NCBI RefSeq assembly: GCF_009711225.1
Contig: NZ_WMIE01000023.1
Coordinates: 1-58,098 of the forward strand
Direction of reading: 5' to 3'
Origin: Paracoccus aestuariivivens
Lineage (GTDB): Bacteria > Pseudomonadota > Alphaproteobacteria > Rhodobacterales > Rhodobacteraceae
Length of the DNA stretch: 58,098 nucleotides
In this document: piece by piece, positions 25,033-33,558 of the stretch
Layout: each line of letters begins with the position of its first letter
Position numbering within the stretch: the stretch's first letter is position 1
Program-made: the position numbers and the translations under genes
Notes under the pieces: model-generated
What the model was told of the DNA's origin: nothing
The model's input: only the letters and a program-made list of their open reading frames with translations
Database searches by the model: none

Positions 25033-26028
25033 ATGCCGGAAAGGCTGGTTTTCGTCTCGGATCGCGAACCCGGTATCTCGCGCCGCCGCGCGGGCAAGGG
25101 GTTCAGCTATCGCGGACCGGATGGCAAGGCGCTTGACCGCGACGAACTCGTGCGGATCAAGGCTCTTGGCGTACCCCCCGCATACCGCGATGTCTGGATT
25201 TGCGCGCGCGCCAATGGCCATCTGCAGGCCACCGGCCGAGACGATCGGGGCCGCAAACAATATCGCTACCATCCGCTATGGAGCGAGGCGCAGGCACGCA
25301 CAAAATACGAACAGCTGGCGGCCTTTGGGCGCGCCCTGCCCGCCCTTCGCCGCCGTCTGTCGCGTGATCTGCAAGGCGAGGTGGGCGACCGCGATTTCAG
25401 CCTCGCAGCGCTCGTGCTGCTCTTAGACCGAACCTGCTTACGCATCGGCAACCCTGCTTATACCGCCGCAAATCGCAGCTTTGGTGCCTCGACCCTGCTG
25501 ACGCGGCATCTGAGCTTAAGCGAAGAGGGGCTGATCCAGCTGAAGTTTCGCGCCAAGGGCGGCAAGCTTTGCCGCCATATCCTGCGCGACAAGCGATTGA
25601 ACCGCATCCTGCAAGAGATCGGCGACCTGCCGGGGCGCAACATCTTTACCTATCTGGATGCCGAGGGCGAGGCTTGCTGCCTGCATTCCCATGACGTCAA
25701 CGAATACCTGACCGAGATCGCGGGCGAGGGCATGACTGCCAAAACCTTCCGCACATGGGGCGGAACTTTGGCGGCGTTTGAACTGGCGGCAGGCCTACCC
25801 CCGGATGCTCGGCTGAGCATTCGGATGATGGCAGATGCGGCGGCGGAACGACTGTTCAACACCCCCACGATCTGCCGCAAGTCCTATATTCATCCCCGCG
25901 TATTGGACTTGGCCGCGCATGAGCCAACCGAGCGCACGTCACTGTTTCATGGCCTCGCCCGACCCGAAATTGCCGGTTTACGCGTCGCCGAAGCACGGCT
26001 GTTGGCCTATCTTGAGAGTTTGGCTTAA
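25033..26028 (+). CDS. DNA topoisomerase IB (poxvirus/eukaryote type)
   Basis: 331 residues, starting four bases after the preceding stop. It relaxes supercoils through a 3'-phosphotyrosine link without ATP. The N-terminal domain (to about 100) contains YRDVWICARANGHLQATGRD. The catalytic residues appear as Arg137 (LLDRTCLRIGN), Lys175 (KFRAKGGK), Arg240 (TFRTWGGT) and Tyr285 (CRKSYIHPRVLDL). Bacterial type IB enzymes are accessory and often sit with stress and repair genes, as here beside Ku and LigD. It converges on a minus-strand gene; the two stops overlap by three bases. Confidence 0.94.
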   Translation: MPERLVFVSDREPGISRRRAGKGFSYRGPDGKALDRDELVRIKALGVPPAYRDVWICARANGHLQATGRDDRGRKQYRYHPLWSEAQARTKYEQLAAFGRALPALRRRLSRDLQGEVGDRDFSLAALVLLLDRTCLRIGNPAYTAANRSFGASTLLTRHLSLSEEGLIQLKFRAKGGKLCRHILRDKRLNRILQEIGDLPGRNIFTYLDAEGEACCLHSHDVNEYLTEIAGEGMTAKTFRTWGGTLAAFELAAGLPPDARLSIRMMADAAAERLFNTPTICRKSYIHPRVLDLAAHEPTERTSLFHGLARPEIAGLRVAEARLLAYLESLA

Positions 26029-26264
26029 GCGGCCCGCACCCAATCGGCGATTTTCCAAGTCCAACCGATCTCGCGCGAGCGGTTGGGCCGCAGATAGGCC
26101 CAATTCAGCAGTGCCGCAGGCACGCCCAAGACGATGCCGATCAGACCCGCCCAGGCAAAGGTGGCGACTGAAACCTGCTCCATCGCCAAGCCCGCGACCA
26201 CGACGGCCCCGGCGATGCAGGCAACCCAGAGATGGATGAGAAATACACGAAGATAGGGGATCAT
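26025..26264 (-). CDS. Two-helix small membrane protein (79 aa)
   Basis: ATG 26262-26264 behind GGGAGGGC. Two transmembrane helices (FLIHLWVACIAGAVVVAGLA and WAGLIGIVLGVPAALLNWAY) and a short basic, tryptophan-containing tail (RPNRSREIGWTWKIADWV). No family recognised. The palindromic EcfG-type element at 26297-26323 is its likely promoter. Confidence 0.65.
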   Translation of the reverse strand: MIPYLRVFLIHLWVACIAGAVVVAGLAMEQVSVATFAWAGLIGIVLGVPAALLNWAYLRPNRSREIGWTWKIADWVRAA

Positions 26265-26296
26265 GGTGATGCCCTCCCGATGATTTTCCAATCTTA

Positions 26297-26323
26297 GGAA
26301 CCAGCGGGCAGGCCTGATGTTCC
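26297..26323. promoter_or_regulatory. Palindromic EcfG-type promoter
   Basis: Minus strand GGAAC (26323-26319), 16 bases, GGTT (26302-26299) towards the two-helix gene. Plus strand GGAAC-N16-TGTT towards the Ku side. Same 27-base design as at 8912 and 20647. Confidence 0.5.
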
Positions 26324-26376
26324 AATTTGCGATCATCTATCCACGCTGCTGCCCCCACCGCTCACGACATCTTGAG

Positions 26377-26401
26377 CGAACCACAATCAGAGAAGACGGT
26401 T
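26377..26401 (+). promoter_or_regulatory. Possible EcfG-like promoter upstream of Ku1 genes
   Basis: CGAAC (26377-26381), 16 bases, GGTT (26398-26401). The -35 has one mismatch. It would serve the two small membrane genes and ku1. Confidence 0.35.
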
Positions 26402-26594
26402 TGATTACAGCGGCCTGACAGACGAAGCGATGCAGGACGCACAAACAAAGTGAGCAGCATCTGGCGAACACACCCGGATCGGAAATCGCCATTTCCGCCT
26501 CGGGAGTAGCCCGAGAGTGGCAGCCAGAAAAACCGAGCAAACAGAGCCGAACTCTCGCTCGAAGATGACGCATCGGCCAAGAAAAGGAGCTTAC

Positions 26595-26672
26595 ATGAAA
26601 GGTATTGTCGCATGGTTTCTCGGTGTCCCCGTCATCGTCATCATCCTGCTTTACGTAAGCGGAATCTTTTAA
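26595..26672 (+). CDS. 25-residue membrane peptide
   Basis: AAGGAG at 26584-26589 precedes ATG 26595. The peptide MKGIVAWFLGVPVIVIILLY plus VSGIF is a single transmembrane helix, a type of tiny hydrophobic stress peptide known in many Proteobacteria. The next gene begins 12 bases after its stop, so they form an operon with ku1. Confidence 0.6.
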   Translation: MKGIVAWFLGVPVIVIILLYVSGIF

Positions 26673-26684
26673 GGGAGTTGCGCC

Positions 26685-26888
26685 ATGTCCCATAACACCG
26701 AGCCCGAACGCGCCATGCGGCGGCATCCCGCCGCGATCATCGGCATCATTCTGGCGCTCGTGGTTGCGGGGGTCGCCTTGGTCTGGTGGATGGGGGCCGA
26801 TCCCGTAGCCGAAGACGATGTCAGTCGCACAGCGATGCCCGAGGCTCCAGCGGGCACTCCTGCCGCCGGCAGCCCGCCTGAGAACTAG
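26685..26888 (+). CDS. Small single-pass membrane protein (67 aa)
   Basis: GGGAG at 26673-26677 precedes the ATG. One transmembrane helix (AAIIGIILALVVAGVALVWW) with a basic N-side and a Pro/Ala/Glu-rich exported tail (PEAPAGTPAAGSPP). It ends three bases before the Ku gene, implying coupling. Function unknown. Confidence 0.65.
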   Translation: MSHNTEPERAMRRHPAAIIGIILALVVAGVALVWWMGADPVAEDDVSRTAMPEAPAGTPAAGSPPEN

Positions 26889-26891
26889 CCT

Positions 26892-27692
26892 ATGGCTCCC
26901 CGCGTCTTCTGGAAGGGATATCTCAAGCTGTCTCTGGTAACGTGTCCGGTTACCATGATGCCCGCCACAAGCGACAGCGGAAAGGTCCGGTTCCACACTT
27001 TGAACGCCCGCACCGGACACCGCATCGTCAGCCGCTTTGTCGACGAGGTCAGCGGCAAGACCGTCGAGGATGACGATCAGGCCAAGGGCTATCCTAAGAG
27101 TGAGGACGAACATGTCCTGATCGAGGATGAAGAACTCGACGCCGTGGCACTGGAAAGCACCCGCACCATCGATATCGAGATGTTTGTCCCCAGCGCCAGC
27201 ATCGCGTGGATATGGTATGACAAGCCGCATTTTCTGAGCCCTTCGGATAAGATCGGCGAAGAGGCGTTCTCGGTCATTCGCGATGCGATGGCCGCGACAG
27301 GCAAGGTGGGGATCGCACGGCTGGTTCTTTATCGCCGCGAGCGCGCGGTGATGCTTGAGCCACACGGCAAGGGCATCGTTCTTTGGACTCTTCGCTATGG
27401 CGATGAGGTCAGGGATGCGGACGACTATTTCAACGAGAGCGGCAAGATCAAGCCAGATGCGGCACTGATGAAGCTGGTTGGCAACCTAATCGAACACCAG
27501 ATCGTCGATTGGGATGACAGTCTTGTGCAGGACCCGGTACAGGAAAACCTGCTGGAACTGATCGCCGCAAAGGAAAAATCTCCGAAAAAATCACGCCGCT
27601 CCGCCGCGCCCGCAGCGGAACAGCCCGGCAATGTCATCAATATCATAGACGCGCTGAAGAAAAGCATCGCCGCCGAGCGAAAGGGTAAGTAG
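26892..27692 (+). CDS. ku: Ku protein 1 (NHEJ end-binding)
   Basis: 266 residues. The bacterial Ku core ring starts at residue 2 (APRVFWKGYLKLSLVTCPVT) and runs through HTLNARTGHRIVSRFVDEVS, LEDEELDAVALESTRTIDIE, and IARLVLYRRERAVMLEPHGK to the dimer region. The C-terminal tail is lysine-rich (KEKSPKKSRRSAAPAAEQPG), as in Ku proteins that bind DNA ends and LigD. It converges with ligD (34 bases between the stops). Confidence 0.94.
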   Translation: MAPRVFWKGYLKLSLVTCPVTMMPATSDSGKVRFHTLNARTGHRIVSRFVDEVSGKTVEDDDQAKGYPKSEDEHVLIEDEELDAVALESTRTIDIEMFVPSASIAWIWYDKPHFLSPSDKIGEEAFSVIRDAMAATGKVGIARLVLYRRERAVMLEPHGKGIVLWTLRYGDEVRDADDYFNESGKIKPDAALMKLVGNLIEHQIVDWDDSLVQDPVQENLLELIAAKEKSPKKSRRSAAPAAEQPGNVINIIDALKKSIAAERKGK

Positions 27693-27725
27693 CGAGACCC
27701 GGTCCCACCTTCTTCGACGCGACCC

Positions 27726-30128
27726 TCAGGGTTTTGCGGGCAATGGCACAGCCGCGCCTCGAAATCCGTCCCAAGGATCGCTTTCCTGCATTTCAAGTCG
27801 GTCGCGCAGGTTTGCCACGGTGAAATACGCGGGGCCGATATCGGGACCAAGCTCGGCCCAGTCGAGCGGCGTGGATACAGGCGCTCCGGGCCGGGCACGG
27901 GTCGAATAGGGCGCAACTGCGGTCGCCCCGCGCTGGTTGCGCAGATAGTCGATGAGGATGCGGCCCCTGCGCTTTGATTTAGCGATCGTGGCGACATAGC
28001 GGTCAGGACTGTCAGCGGCCATCGCCTCGGCCAACGCCTTGGTAAATGCCTTGGCGGCGCGCCAGTCTGCCTTGGGCGTCAAAGGCGATACGACATGTAG
28101 CCCCTTGCCTCCGGATGTCTTGAGAAAGGCCGCAAGCCCAGCCGCCTCGAGCCGCCGTCGGACCTCCTGTGCGGCCTGGATCACCGCAGCCCAATCGACG
28201 CCATCTCCGGGGTCGAGATCCATCACGATCATATCGGGCCGTTCCCAATTGGCGACGGTCGCGCCCCAAGGGTGGATTTCCAGCGCCGCCGCCTGCACCA
28301 GCGCAATCAACCCGTCCAGATCGGTAATGCTGATCAGCGGGTTTTCGGATTTATGCTTGGGATCTATGACCGGCGCGACCTGTTTCCCCATCCCCTTCCA
28401 GACGTGTTTTTGAAAGAATTTCTGGCCCTCGATCCCCTCGGGGCAGCGCAGCAGCGCGAGCGGGCGTCCTGTGACAAACGGGACGATGCGGGGCCAGATT
28501 TCGGCATAATAATCGGCCAGCCTCTCTTTTGTGACACCCGCTTCGGGCCAATAGATGCGGCCGGGATGCGTCAGCTTGACCGTGCGGCGCTGGTCGGGAG
28601 CCGGTTTGGCGGGGGTTTCGCGCATGATCTCTCGCGGCTCTTTATCCTCGCGCAGCCCCCGGAACGAGGCATGGCGCAAATGGCCGTCGGCGGTCCAGGC
28701 CCGGAACTCCACCTCGGCCACCAGTTCGGGACGAACAAAGACAACCTGCCGCGCCGCATCAGCGCTCAGCTTGTCGTCAAAGGGGCTTTCCTTGACGCGC
28801 AGCGCCTGAAGGCGCTGATACAATTCACCCGCCAACTTGCGGCTGAAACCGGTCCCGACCCTGCCAACATGGTGCAACTTGCCGCCCTCATAAACACCCA
28901 TCACCAGTGAACCGATCGCCTTGAGTGCAGCGCTCGAGGGTGTAAAGCCGGCGACGACAAACTCCTGTCGCGCCGAGCATTTCGATTTCACCCATGCCCG
29001 TCCCCGGCCCGAGCGATAGGTCGAATCCCGCACTTTCGAAACGATCCCCTCAAGGCTAAGTCGGCATGCGTGGCGCAGGACCAGCGAACCGTCATCTTCG
29101 AAATGGTGGCTCAAGCGGATCAACCCGTTACCATCGGGGACCAGCGGCGCGAGCAGCTCTTTGCGTTCGACCAGCGGCAGGCCGCGCAAGTCACGCCCAT
29201 CGAGATAGAGCAGGTCAAAGACATAAAGGCGAAAGCGGTGATCCCGCCCGGCACTGAGATCGGCCTGCAAGGCCGAGAAATCTGAGGCGCCACTTCCCCC
29301 CTCGACCACCAGCTCGGCATCCAGAATGGCGTCCGTGAGAGGGAGTTCCCCCAATGCTTCAAGAATGCGTTTCCCGAATTTTGCCGTCCAGTCTAGGCCG
29401 CTGCGGGTCAGAAGCGTGGGCTTGCCGCCCTCGACCCGCGCCTGAAGCCGGTAGCCGTCAAATTTGATCTCGTGCAGCCATCGCACCCCCGAGGGCGCGG
29501 CACGGCCCAAAGTCGCCAGCATGGGTTCGACAAAACCGGGCATCGCGGCCTTTTTCCCGCGCCGCGCCGTCTTGCCCGACACATCCGCGCTATCGCTGTT
29601 TGAGATGACAGAGTGCGGTCGTTCCTCAAGGATATCCGGTGCGGCGCGGGCGAACTCGTCATCCCCTTTGATCAGCAGCCAATTATCGCGCTTTTCATCT
29701 GGCTTTCCCTGCATCTGCACCAGATGCCACCGCCCTTGCAGCTTCTCCCCTTGCAGCGTGAATTCCAGATGCCCCTTGGCATAGCCCTTGCTGGCATCAC
29801 CTTCCGGCTGCCAGGTGCCGCGATCCCACAGGATCACCTCACCCGCGCCATATTGGCCCTTGGGGATCGTGCCCTCGAAGTTGCCATATTCCAGAGGGTG
29901 ATCCTCGACATGCACGGCAAGGCGCTTTTCGGCGGGATCAAGGCTTGGACCGCGCGTGACCGCCCAGCTTTTCAGAACGCCGTCCATTTCAAGCCGGAAA
30001 TCGTAATGCAGACGCCGTGCCGCATGTTTCTGGATCACGAACGCATTGCCGGATTTGCGCGCCTTGCGCCCTTTGGGTTCGGGCGTGGTGCCGAAGTCGC
30101 GCTTTTCGCGATAGGTTTCCAGCGCCAC
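27726..30128 (-). CDS. ligD: Multifunctional ATP-dependent DNA ligase LigD
   Basis: 800 residues in the order phosphoesterase, ligase, polymerase. The 3'-phosphoesterase part (about 1-150) shows RRLHYDFRLEMDG and VEDHPLEYGNFEGTIPKGQY. The ligase part (about 200-510) has the nucleotidyl-lysine in HEIKFDGYRLQ (Lys222). The polymerase/primase part (about 530-800) shows MDLDPGDGVDW with the metal-binding acids and TSGGKGLHVVSPL. The length and domain order are those of Pseudomonas-type LigD. It starts four bases after ku2, forming a ku2-ligD operon that repairs double-strand breaks without a template. Confidence 0.96.
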   Translation of the reverse strand: MALETYREKRDFGTTPEPKGRKARKSGNAFVIQKHAARRLHYDFRLEMDGVLKSWAVTRGPSLDPAEKRLAVHVEDHPLEYGNFEGTIPKGQYGAGEVILWDRGTWQPEGDASKGYAKGHLEFTLQGEKLQGRWHLVQMQGKPDEKRDNWLLIKGDDEFARAAPDILEERPHSVISNSDSADVSGKTARRGKKAAMPGFVEPMLATLGRAAPSGVRWLHEIKFDGYRLQARVEGGKPTLLTRSGLDWTAKFGKRILEALGELPLTDAILDAELVVEGGSGASDFSALQADLSAGRDHRFRLYVFDLLYLDGRDLRGLPLVERKELLAPLVPDGNGLIRLSHHFEDDGSLVLRHACRLSLEGIVSKVRDSTYRSGRGRAWVKSKCSARQEFVVAGFTPSSAALKAIGSLVMGVYEGGKLHHVGRVGTGFSRKLAGELYQRLQALRVKESPFDDKLSADAARQVVFVRPELVAEVEFRAWTADGHLRHASFRGLREDKEPREIMRETPAKPAPDQRRTVKLTHPGRIYWPEAGVTKERLADYYAEIWPRIVPFVTGRPLALLRCPEGIEGQKFFQKHVWKGMGKQVAPVIDPKHKSENPLISITDLDGLIALVQAAALEIHPWGATVANWERPDMIVMDLDPGDGVDWAAVIQAAQEVRRRLEAAGLAAFLKTSGGKGLHVVSPLTPKADWRAAKAFTKALAEAMAADSPDRYVATIAKSKRRGRILIDYLRNQRGATAVAPYSTRARPGAPVSTPLDWAELGPDIGPAYFTVANLRDRLEMQESDPWDGFRGAAVPLPAKP

Positions 30129-30131
30129 GTC

Positions 30132-30938
30132 TTAGCCCGTCTTCTTGCGCGATGGCCGCTTTCCCGCGAGGTCGGCACTTTCGAGCAAAGCGGCCATCAG
30201 ATCCACGACCTGCGCCTTGGCGCGGCGTGGCTTCGCTGGGATCGTTTTACCCGCCGCCTTGGCCTTGACCAGAGCGGCCAGAGCGGCCTCGTAACGGTCG
30301 TCAAATGCCGCAGGATCAAAGCTGCCCGTCTTGGTCGTGATGATATGCTTTGCCAGATCAAGCATCTCGCCCTTGATCTTACGCTCGGGAATATCGTCAA
30401 ACGCCTCTTCCGGGGAGCGGACTTCATGATCGAAATTCAAGGTATGGGCGATCAGGCCGCCATCGTCGGCGCGGATCAGCAGCACCCGAAGCCTGCGGAA
30501 CAACACCGTCCGGGCCAGCGCGGCGACGTTCTTTTTTCGCATCCCGTCGCGGATCAGCACATAGGCTTCCCGCCCGGTGGGATCGGCGGGGGCAAGATAG
30601 TAGGGCTTGTCGAAGTAGAGCTTGTCGATCTGGCCACAGTCCAGAAACCCTGAGACCGCGAGCGTCTTGTCACTTTCTGGAATGGCATCGGCGATCTCGT
30701 CGGGGGTAAGGATAACATGCTCGCCCGAGGCGATCTCATATCCCTTGACCTGATCCTCGCGCGCCACCTCCTGCCCGCTTTCCGCATCAACGAATTCACG
30801 GCGAAGACGATCGCCCGTCTTGCGATTGATCATGTGAAAGCTGATCCGATCGGAGGTGGAGCTTGCGGTGTAAAGCGCAACCGGGCATGTCAGCTCGGAG
30901 ATCTTCAGCATTCCTTTCCAGTTCGCCCGTGGTGCCAT
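30132..30938 (-). CDS. ku: Ku protein 2 (NHEJ end-binding)
   Basis: 268 residues from ATG 30936-30938; the frame upstream has another in-frame ATG that fits the family less well. The Ku ring is recognisable (APRANWKGMLKISELTCPVA, FHMINRKTGDRLRREFVDAE, LARTVLFRRLRVLLIRADDG) and a basic tail ends KRPSRKKTG. It is clearly diverged from Ku1 across the ligD gene. Multiple Ku proteins occur in some rhizobia, where they form different homo- or heterodimers; the same may apply here. It is coupled to ligD. Confidence 0.94.
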   Translation of the reverse strand: MAPRANWKGMLKISELTCPVALYTASSTSDRISFHMINRKTGDRLRREFVDAESGQEVAREDQVKGYEIASGEHVILTPDEIADAIPESDKTLAVSGFLDCGQIDKLYFDKPYYLAPADPTGREAYVLIRDGMRKKNVAALARTVLFRRLRVLLIRADDGGLIAHTLNFDHEVRSPEEAFDDIPERKIKGEMLDLAKHIITTKTGSFDPAAFDDRYEAALAALVKAKAAGKTIPAKPRRAKAQVVDLMAALLESADLAGKRPSRKKTG

Positions 30939-30969
30939 CGCACTGCCCCGCTTCCTGCCGCTCTGGATA

Positions 30970-30994
30970 AACATTTTCAGGAATGGGAGGTTCC
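30970..30994 (-). promoter_or_regulatory. EcfG-like promoter of ku2-ligD
   Basis: Minus strand GGAAC (30994-30990), 16 bases, TGTT (30973-30970), about 32 bases before the ku2 start. One mismatch at the first -10 base. Confidence 0.45.
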
Positions 30995-31011
30995 GGAAAC
31001 GATGCGTCCGG

Positions 31012-31049
31012 CTAAAATCAAACCCTCCGTCCCGAAAGAGGGCGGAGGG
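31012..31049 (-). terminator. Rho-independent terminator after the secreted PRC gene
   Basis: On the minus strand, arms CCCTCCG (31049-31043) and CGGAGGG (31029-31023) with a 13-base loop, followed by TTTGATTTTA. It separates the PRC gene from ku2-ligD. Confidence 0.55.
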
Positions 31050-31096
31050 CTGACTTTACGTCCACATGACTATCGCAGGCATTCACCCGCGAAGGA

Positions 31097-31648
31097 TCAC
31101 ATATCCGGCCACTCGAAAGCCGGAGCGGCCTCGAGCGCGGCCTTGTCGGCGGTGAAGACGATGAAATAGTCGTTTTCGGAGTCGCCGTCACGGATCACGC
31201 GAAGCTGGTCCATTGCGACAGCAACGGATTTCTCGCCCATACCGAGGAAGCCACCCACGTCAACAAGCACCGCCTTGAGCTGGCCGTCCTTGCTTAGAAC
31301 CAGATCGCTGATCTCACCGACATTATCCCAGCCCTCGTCGACTTCGTTGATCTGGGCGCTGGCATCCACATCGGCCTCGGATACGTAAAGCCGCTTGCCG
31401 ATAAAGGTCTCGGCGGACATATCGCCTGCTGTGGCCATATAGCTGAAGCCGGACGCCGGAGCAGCCGCGGTGGTATCCGCCGGAGCGACCGCAGTGTCCG
31501 CTGCGGGCGGAACGGTTGCATTATCTGCCGGCATTGGCGTTGCCGGTGCTTCTGTCGTCGCAGGCGGCGTGGTTTCCGTCGTGGTCTGAGCGAGGGCGGG
31601 ACCAGCCAGCAATGCGACAACAGCGGAAGTTGCAAAGAATCTGTTCAT
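31097..31648 (-). CDS. Exported PRC-barrel domain protein C
   Basis: 183 residues, ATG 31646-31648 behind AAGGAG. A signal peptide (MNRFFATSAVVALLAGPALA) sends it to the periplasm. Then comes a long Ala/Pro/Thr-rich linker (about 21-70) and a PRC barrel (AETFIGKRLYVSEADVDA, AVLVDVGGFLGMGEKSVAVA). Among the three PRC proteins of the window only this one is exported. Its promoter (31695-31719) is a perfect EcfG consensus. Confidence 0.9.
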   Translation of the reverse strand: MNRFFATSAVVALLAGPALAQTTTETTPPATTEAPATPMPADNATVPPAADTAVAPADTTAAAPASGFSYMATAGDMSAETFIGKRLYVSEADVDASAQINEVDEGWDNVGEISDLVLSKDGQLKAVLVDVGGFLGMGEKSVAVAMDQLRVIRDGDSENDYFIVFTADKAALEAAPAFEWPDM

Positions 31649-31694
31649 GTCTCGATCTCCTTCTGAGCGGTCCGGTCTATCCGGTTGCCAGTTC

Positions 31695-31719
31695 AACGGG
31701 CGGAAGGCGGCATTGTTCC
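31695..31719 (-). promoter_or_regulatory. Perfect EcfG-consensus promoter of PRC protein C
   Basis: Minus strand GGAAC (31719-31715), 16 bases, CGTT (31698-31695), about 45 bases before the start codon. Confidence 0.7.
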
Positions 31720-31845
31720 GACTAAAAACTTATTGTTATCAGGGATCAGAATACGGAACCGAACCAGTTTGCCTCAATGAGAGCGACTAGCAGCGATTGG
31801 CGGGCAATCTCACCTATTTCCTCAGTGATCGTTAGGATGCCCGCC

Positions 31846-32940
31846 TCAGAGCCTTTCGGGCAAAAACTCGAAGCTGGCCCGCAGTCCCGGATCATTGCTA
31901 GAAAAAGTGATCTCTGTCCCCAGTTCGGCGGCTGCGAGTCTGGCGATCTTCATCCCCAAACCCGTGGAACCTGCCATCGTCATCAGCCCCAATCCGCGAC
32001 CGTTATCCGAGATTGTCACCCGGACTATGCCCTGCCCGGTTTCTTCCAGACTGACTGAAACGAGACCGGCCTTGCCGGGTGTAAACGCGTGCTTGAAGGC
32101 GTTCAGGACCAACTCGTTGACCAGCGTTCCGACGGCCACCGCCTGATCCGACGACACGTCAATCGAGACTAGCTTGGGAATGATGGTCACCCGAGGCGGA
32201 GCGAGCGCGGAAAGTTGCTCGCAGATCGACGCCAAATACTGGCTCAGATCGATGTGGTTGCTCCGTTCCGTCTTATAGAGCAATTCATGCATGGTGGAGA
32301 TGGCGTCCACGCGGCTTTTCATCGAAGCAATTGCCGCAATCGACTCTGGTTCGCGCAGGTCGCGCATCTGGATGCGCAGTAGTGACGAAAGGGATTGCAG
32401 CGAATTCTTTACCCGGTGGTCGACCTCAAGGCGAAACATCCTTGATGCTTCCAACTCCTTGCGGAGTTCAAGTTGCACCATCACCTGTCGTGCAAGGACC
32501 CGCAGAGCATTTTTCTGGTGCGAAGAGAGTCTTCGCGGCCGATGATCCAGAACGCAAAGTGTTCCCAACGGCAGCCCCTCCGGCGTTTTCAGAAGGGCAC
32601 CCGCGTAAAAACGCAGACCCGTATCTCCAGCACATAATGGATTGTCCGCCATGCGCGCATCCAGCGCGGTGTCTTCTATCTCGGTAAACTCATCCCGCAG
32701 GATCGCATGGGCACAAAATGACGTCTCGAGCGGCGTTTCTCGGGCACCCAATCCTACCTCAGCCTTGAACCACTGCCGCTCGGCATCGATAAGATTTATC
32801 ACCGAGATAGGTGTAGCACAGATCTCCGAAGCAAGTTCGACGATTTCATCAAAGTCGGTTTCAAAATCGGTGTCGAGAATGGCGTAGGATCGAAGAGCCT
32901 TGAGACGCTGCCTCTGATGCGGGTGCGAGTCGGCTTTCAT
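31846..32940 (-). CDS. GAF-domain sensor histidine kinase (HisKA_2/HWE type)
   Basis: 364 residues, ATG 32938-32940 with AGGA nearby. An N-terminal GAF domain (about 15-150) has the phytochrome-like pattern NLIDAERQWFKAEVG and TSFCAHAI. A helical dimer domain follows with His175 in LEVDHRVKNSLQSLSSLLR, then a HATPase_c domain (LVNELVLNAFKHAF, ISDNGRGLG, GLGMKIARLAAAELG). Kinases of this class control PhyR-EcfG stress signalling in Alphaproteobacteria, so its presence in a region full of EcfG-type promoters is suggestive. No response regulator gene is adjacent. The input signal is unknown. Confidence 0.9.
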   Translation of the reverse strand: MKADSHPHQRQRLKALRSYAILDTDFETDFDEIVELASEICATPISVINLIDAERQWFKAEVGLGARETPLETSFCAHAILRDEFTEIEDTALDARMADNPLCAGDTGLRFYAGALLKTPEGLPLGTLCVLDHRPRRLSSHQKNALRVLARQVMVQLELRKELEASRMFRLEVDHRVKNSLQSLSSLLRIQMRDLREPESIAAIASMKSRVDAISTMHELLYKTERSNHIDLSQYLASICEQLSALAPPRVTIIPKLVSIDVSSDQAVAVGTLVNELVLNAFKHAFTPGKAGLVSVSLEETGQGIVRVTISDNGRGLGLMTMAGSTGLGMKIARLAAAELGTEITFSSNDPGLRASFEFLPERL

Positions 32941-33138
32941 GATGTTCCTATTTCCAGAACCAGAATTCATAATTTTATAGAGAGATCAGAGTTGTCGGCA
33001 AGTCGCGAGGTTGGGTGTGCGCCAATAGGATACATCCCTTGGCACCGCCACTCTAATCTGCGCACAGCGCCTCGTCGACTTCGTAGGTCAAGCAGCATGA
33101 GATAGCCTAGGGCATTCGCAAGTTCTTACAATCTGAAG

Positions 33139-33558
33139 TCAGTCGAAGGGGGCTGGACAGCTGAGATCGCCCTCTTCGCAGTTCAGGAGTGATTGCAGCG
33201 CTGTAGATCTCGCCTCGGTCAACTCGGCCAAACATGAGCTGTGGATCATCGGATAGACGCTGCCCTCGACGACGGACGACGCGCGAAAGTCGCAGTCGGC
33301 ATCGCGAAAAGCAATCCAAGCGCGTTGCGCTCGGACGAGAGCCGCCTTGCTGTCTGGTATATCCGCAAGCCGCGCCGAGACCTTCCCGTAGATCTCGTTC
33401 AACCGCCTGTCCGCTGTTCTATAATCTTGTTCGGCACATGCGTTCAATGTGAACTGATCAATCGCGTCCGCACAAACCGTCGGAGACTGGGCATCAGCGA
33501 CAAGCGGCAACGCTGTAGTCAGGGTCGTTAACGCGATCATCATGACACGTGATTTCAT
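33139..33558 (-). CDS. LprI-like (DUF1311) secreted protein
   Basis: 139 residues, ATG 33556-33558 with GGAG upstream. The signal peptide ends near TALPLVADA. The mature part has the DUF1311 pattern: four cysteines and RRLNEIYGKVSARLADIPDS, then LVRAQRAWIAFRDADCDFRA. The family includes the mycobacterial lysozyme inhibitor LprI. It is monocistronic. No EcfG-type element is seen upstream. Confidence 0.85.
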   Translation of the reverse strand: MKSRVMMIALTTLTTALPLVADAQSPTVCADAIDQFTLNACAEQDYRTADRRLNEIYGKVSARLADIPDSKAALVRAQRAWIAFRDADCDFRASSVVEGSVYPMIHSSCLAELTEARSTALQSLLNCEEGDLSCPAPFD

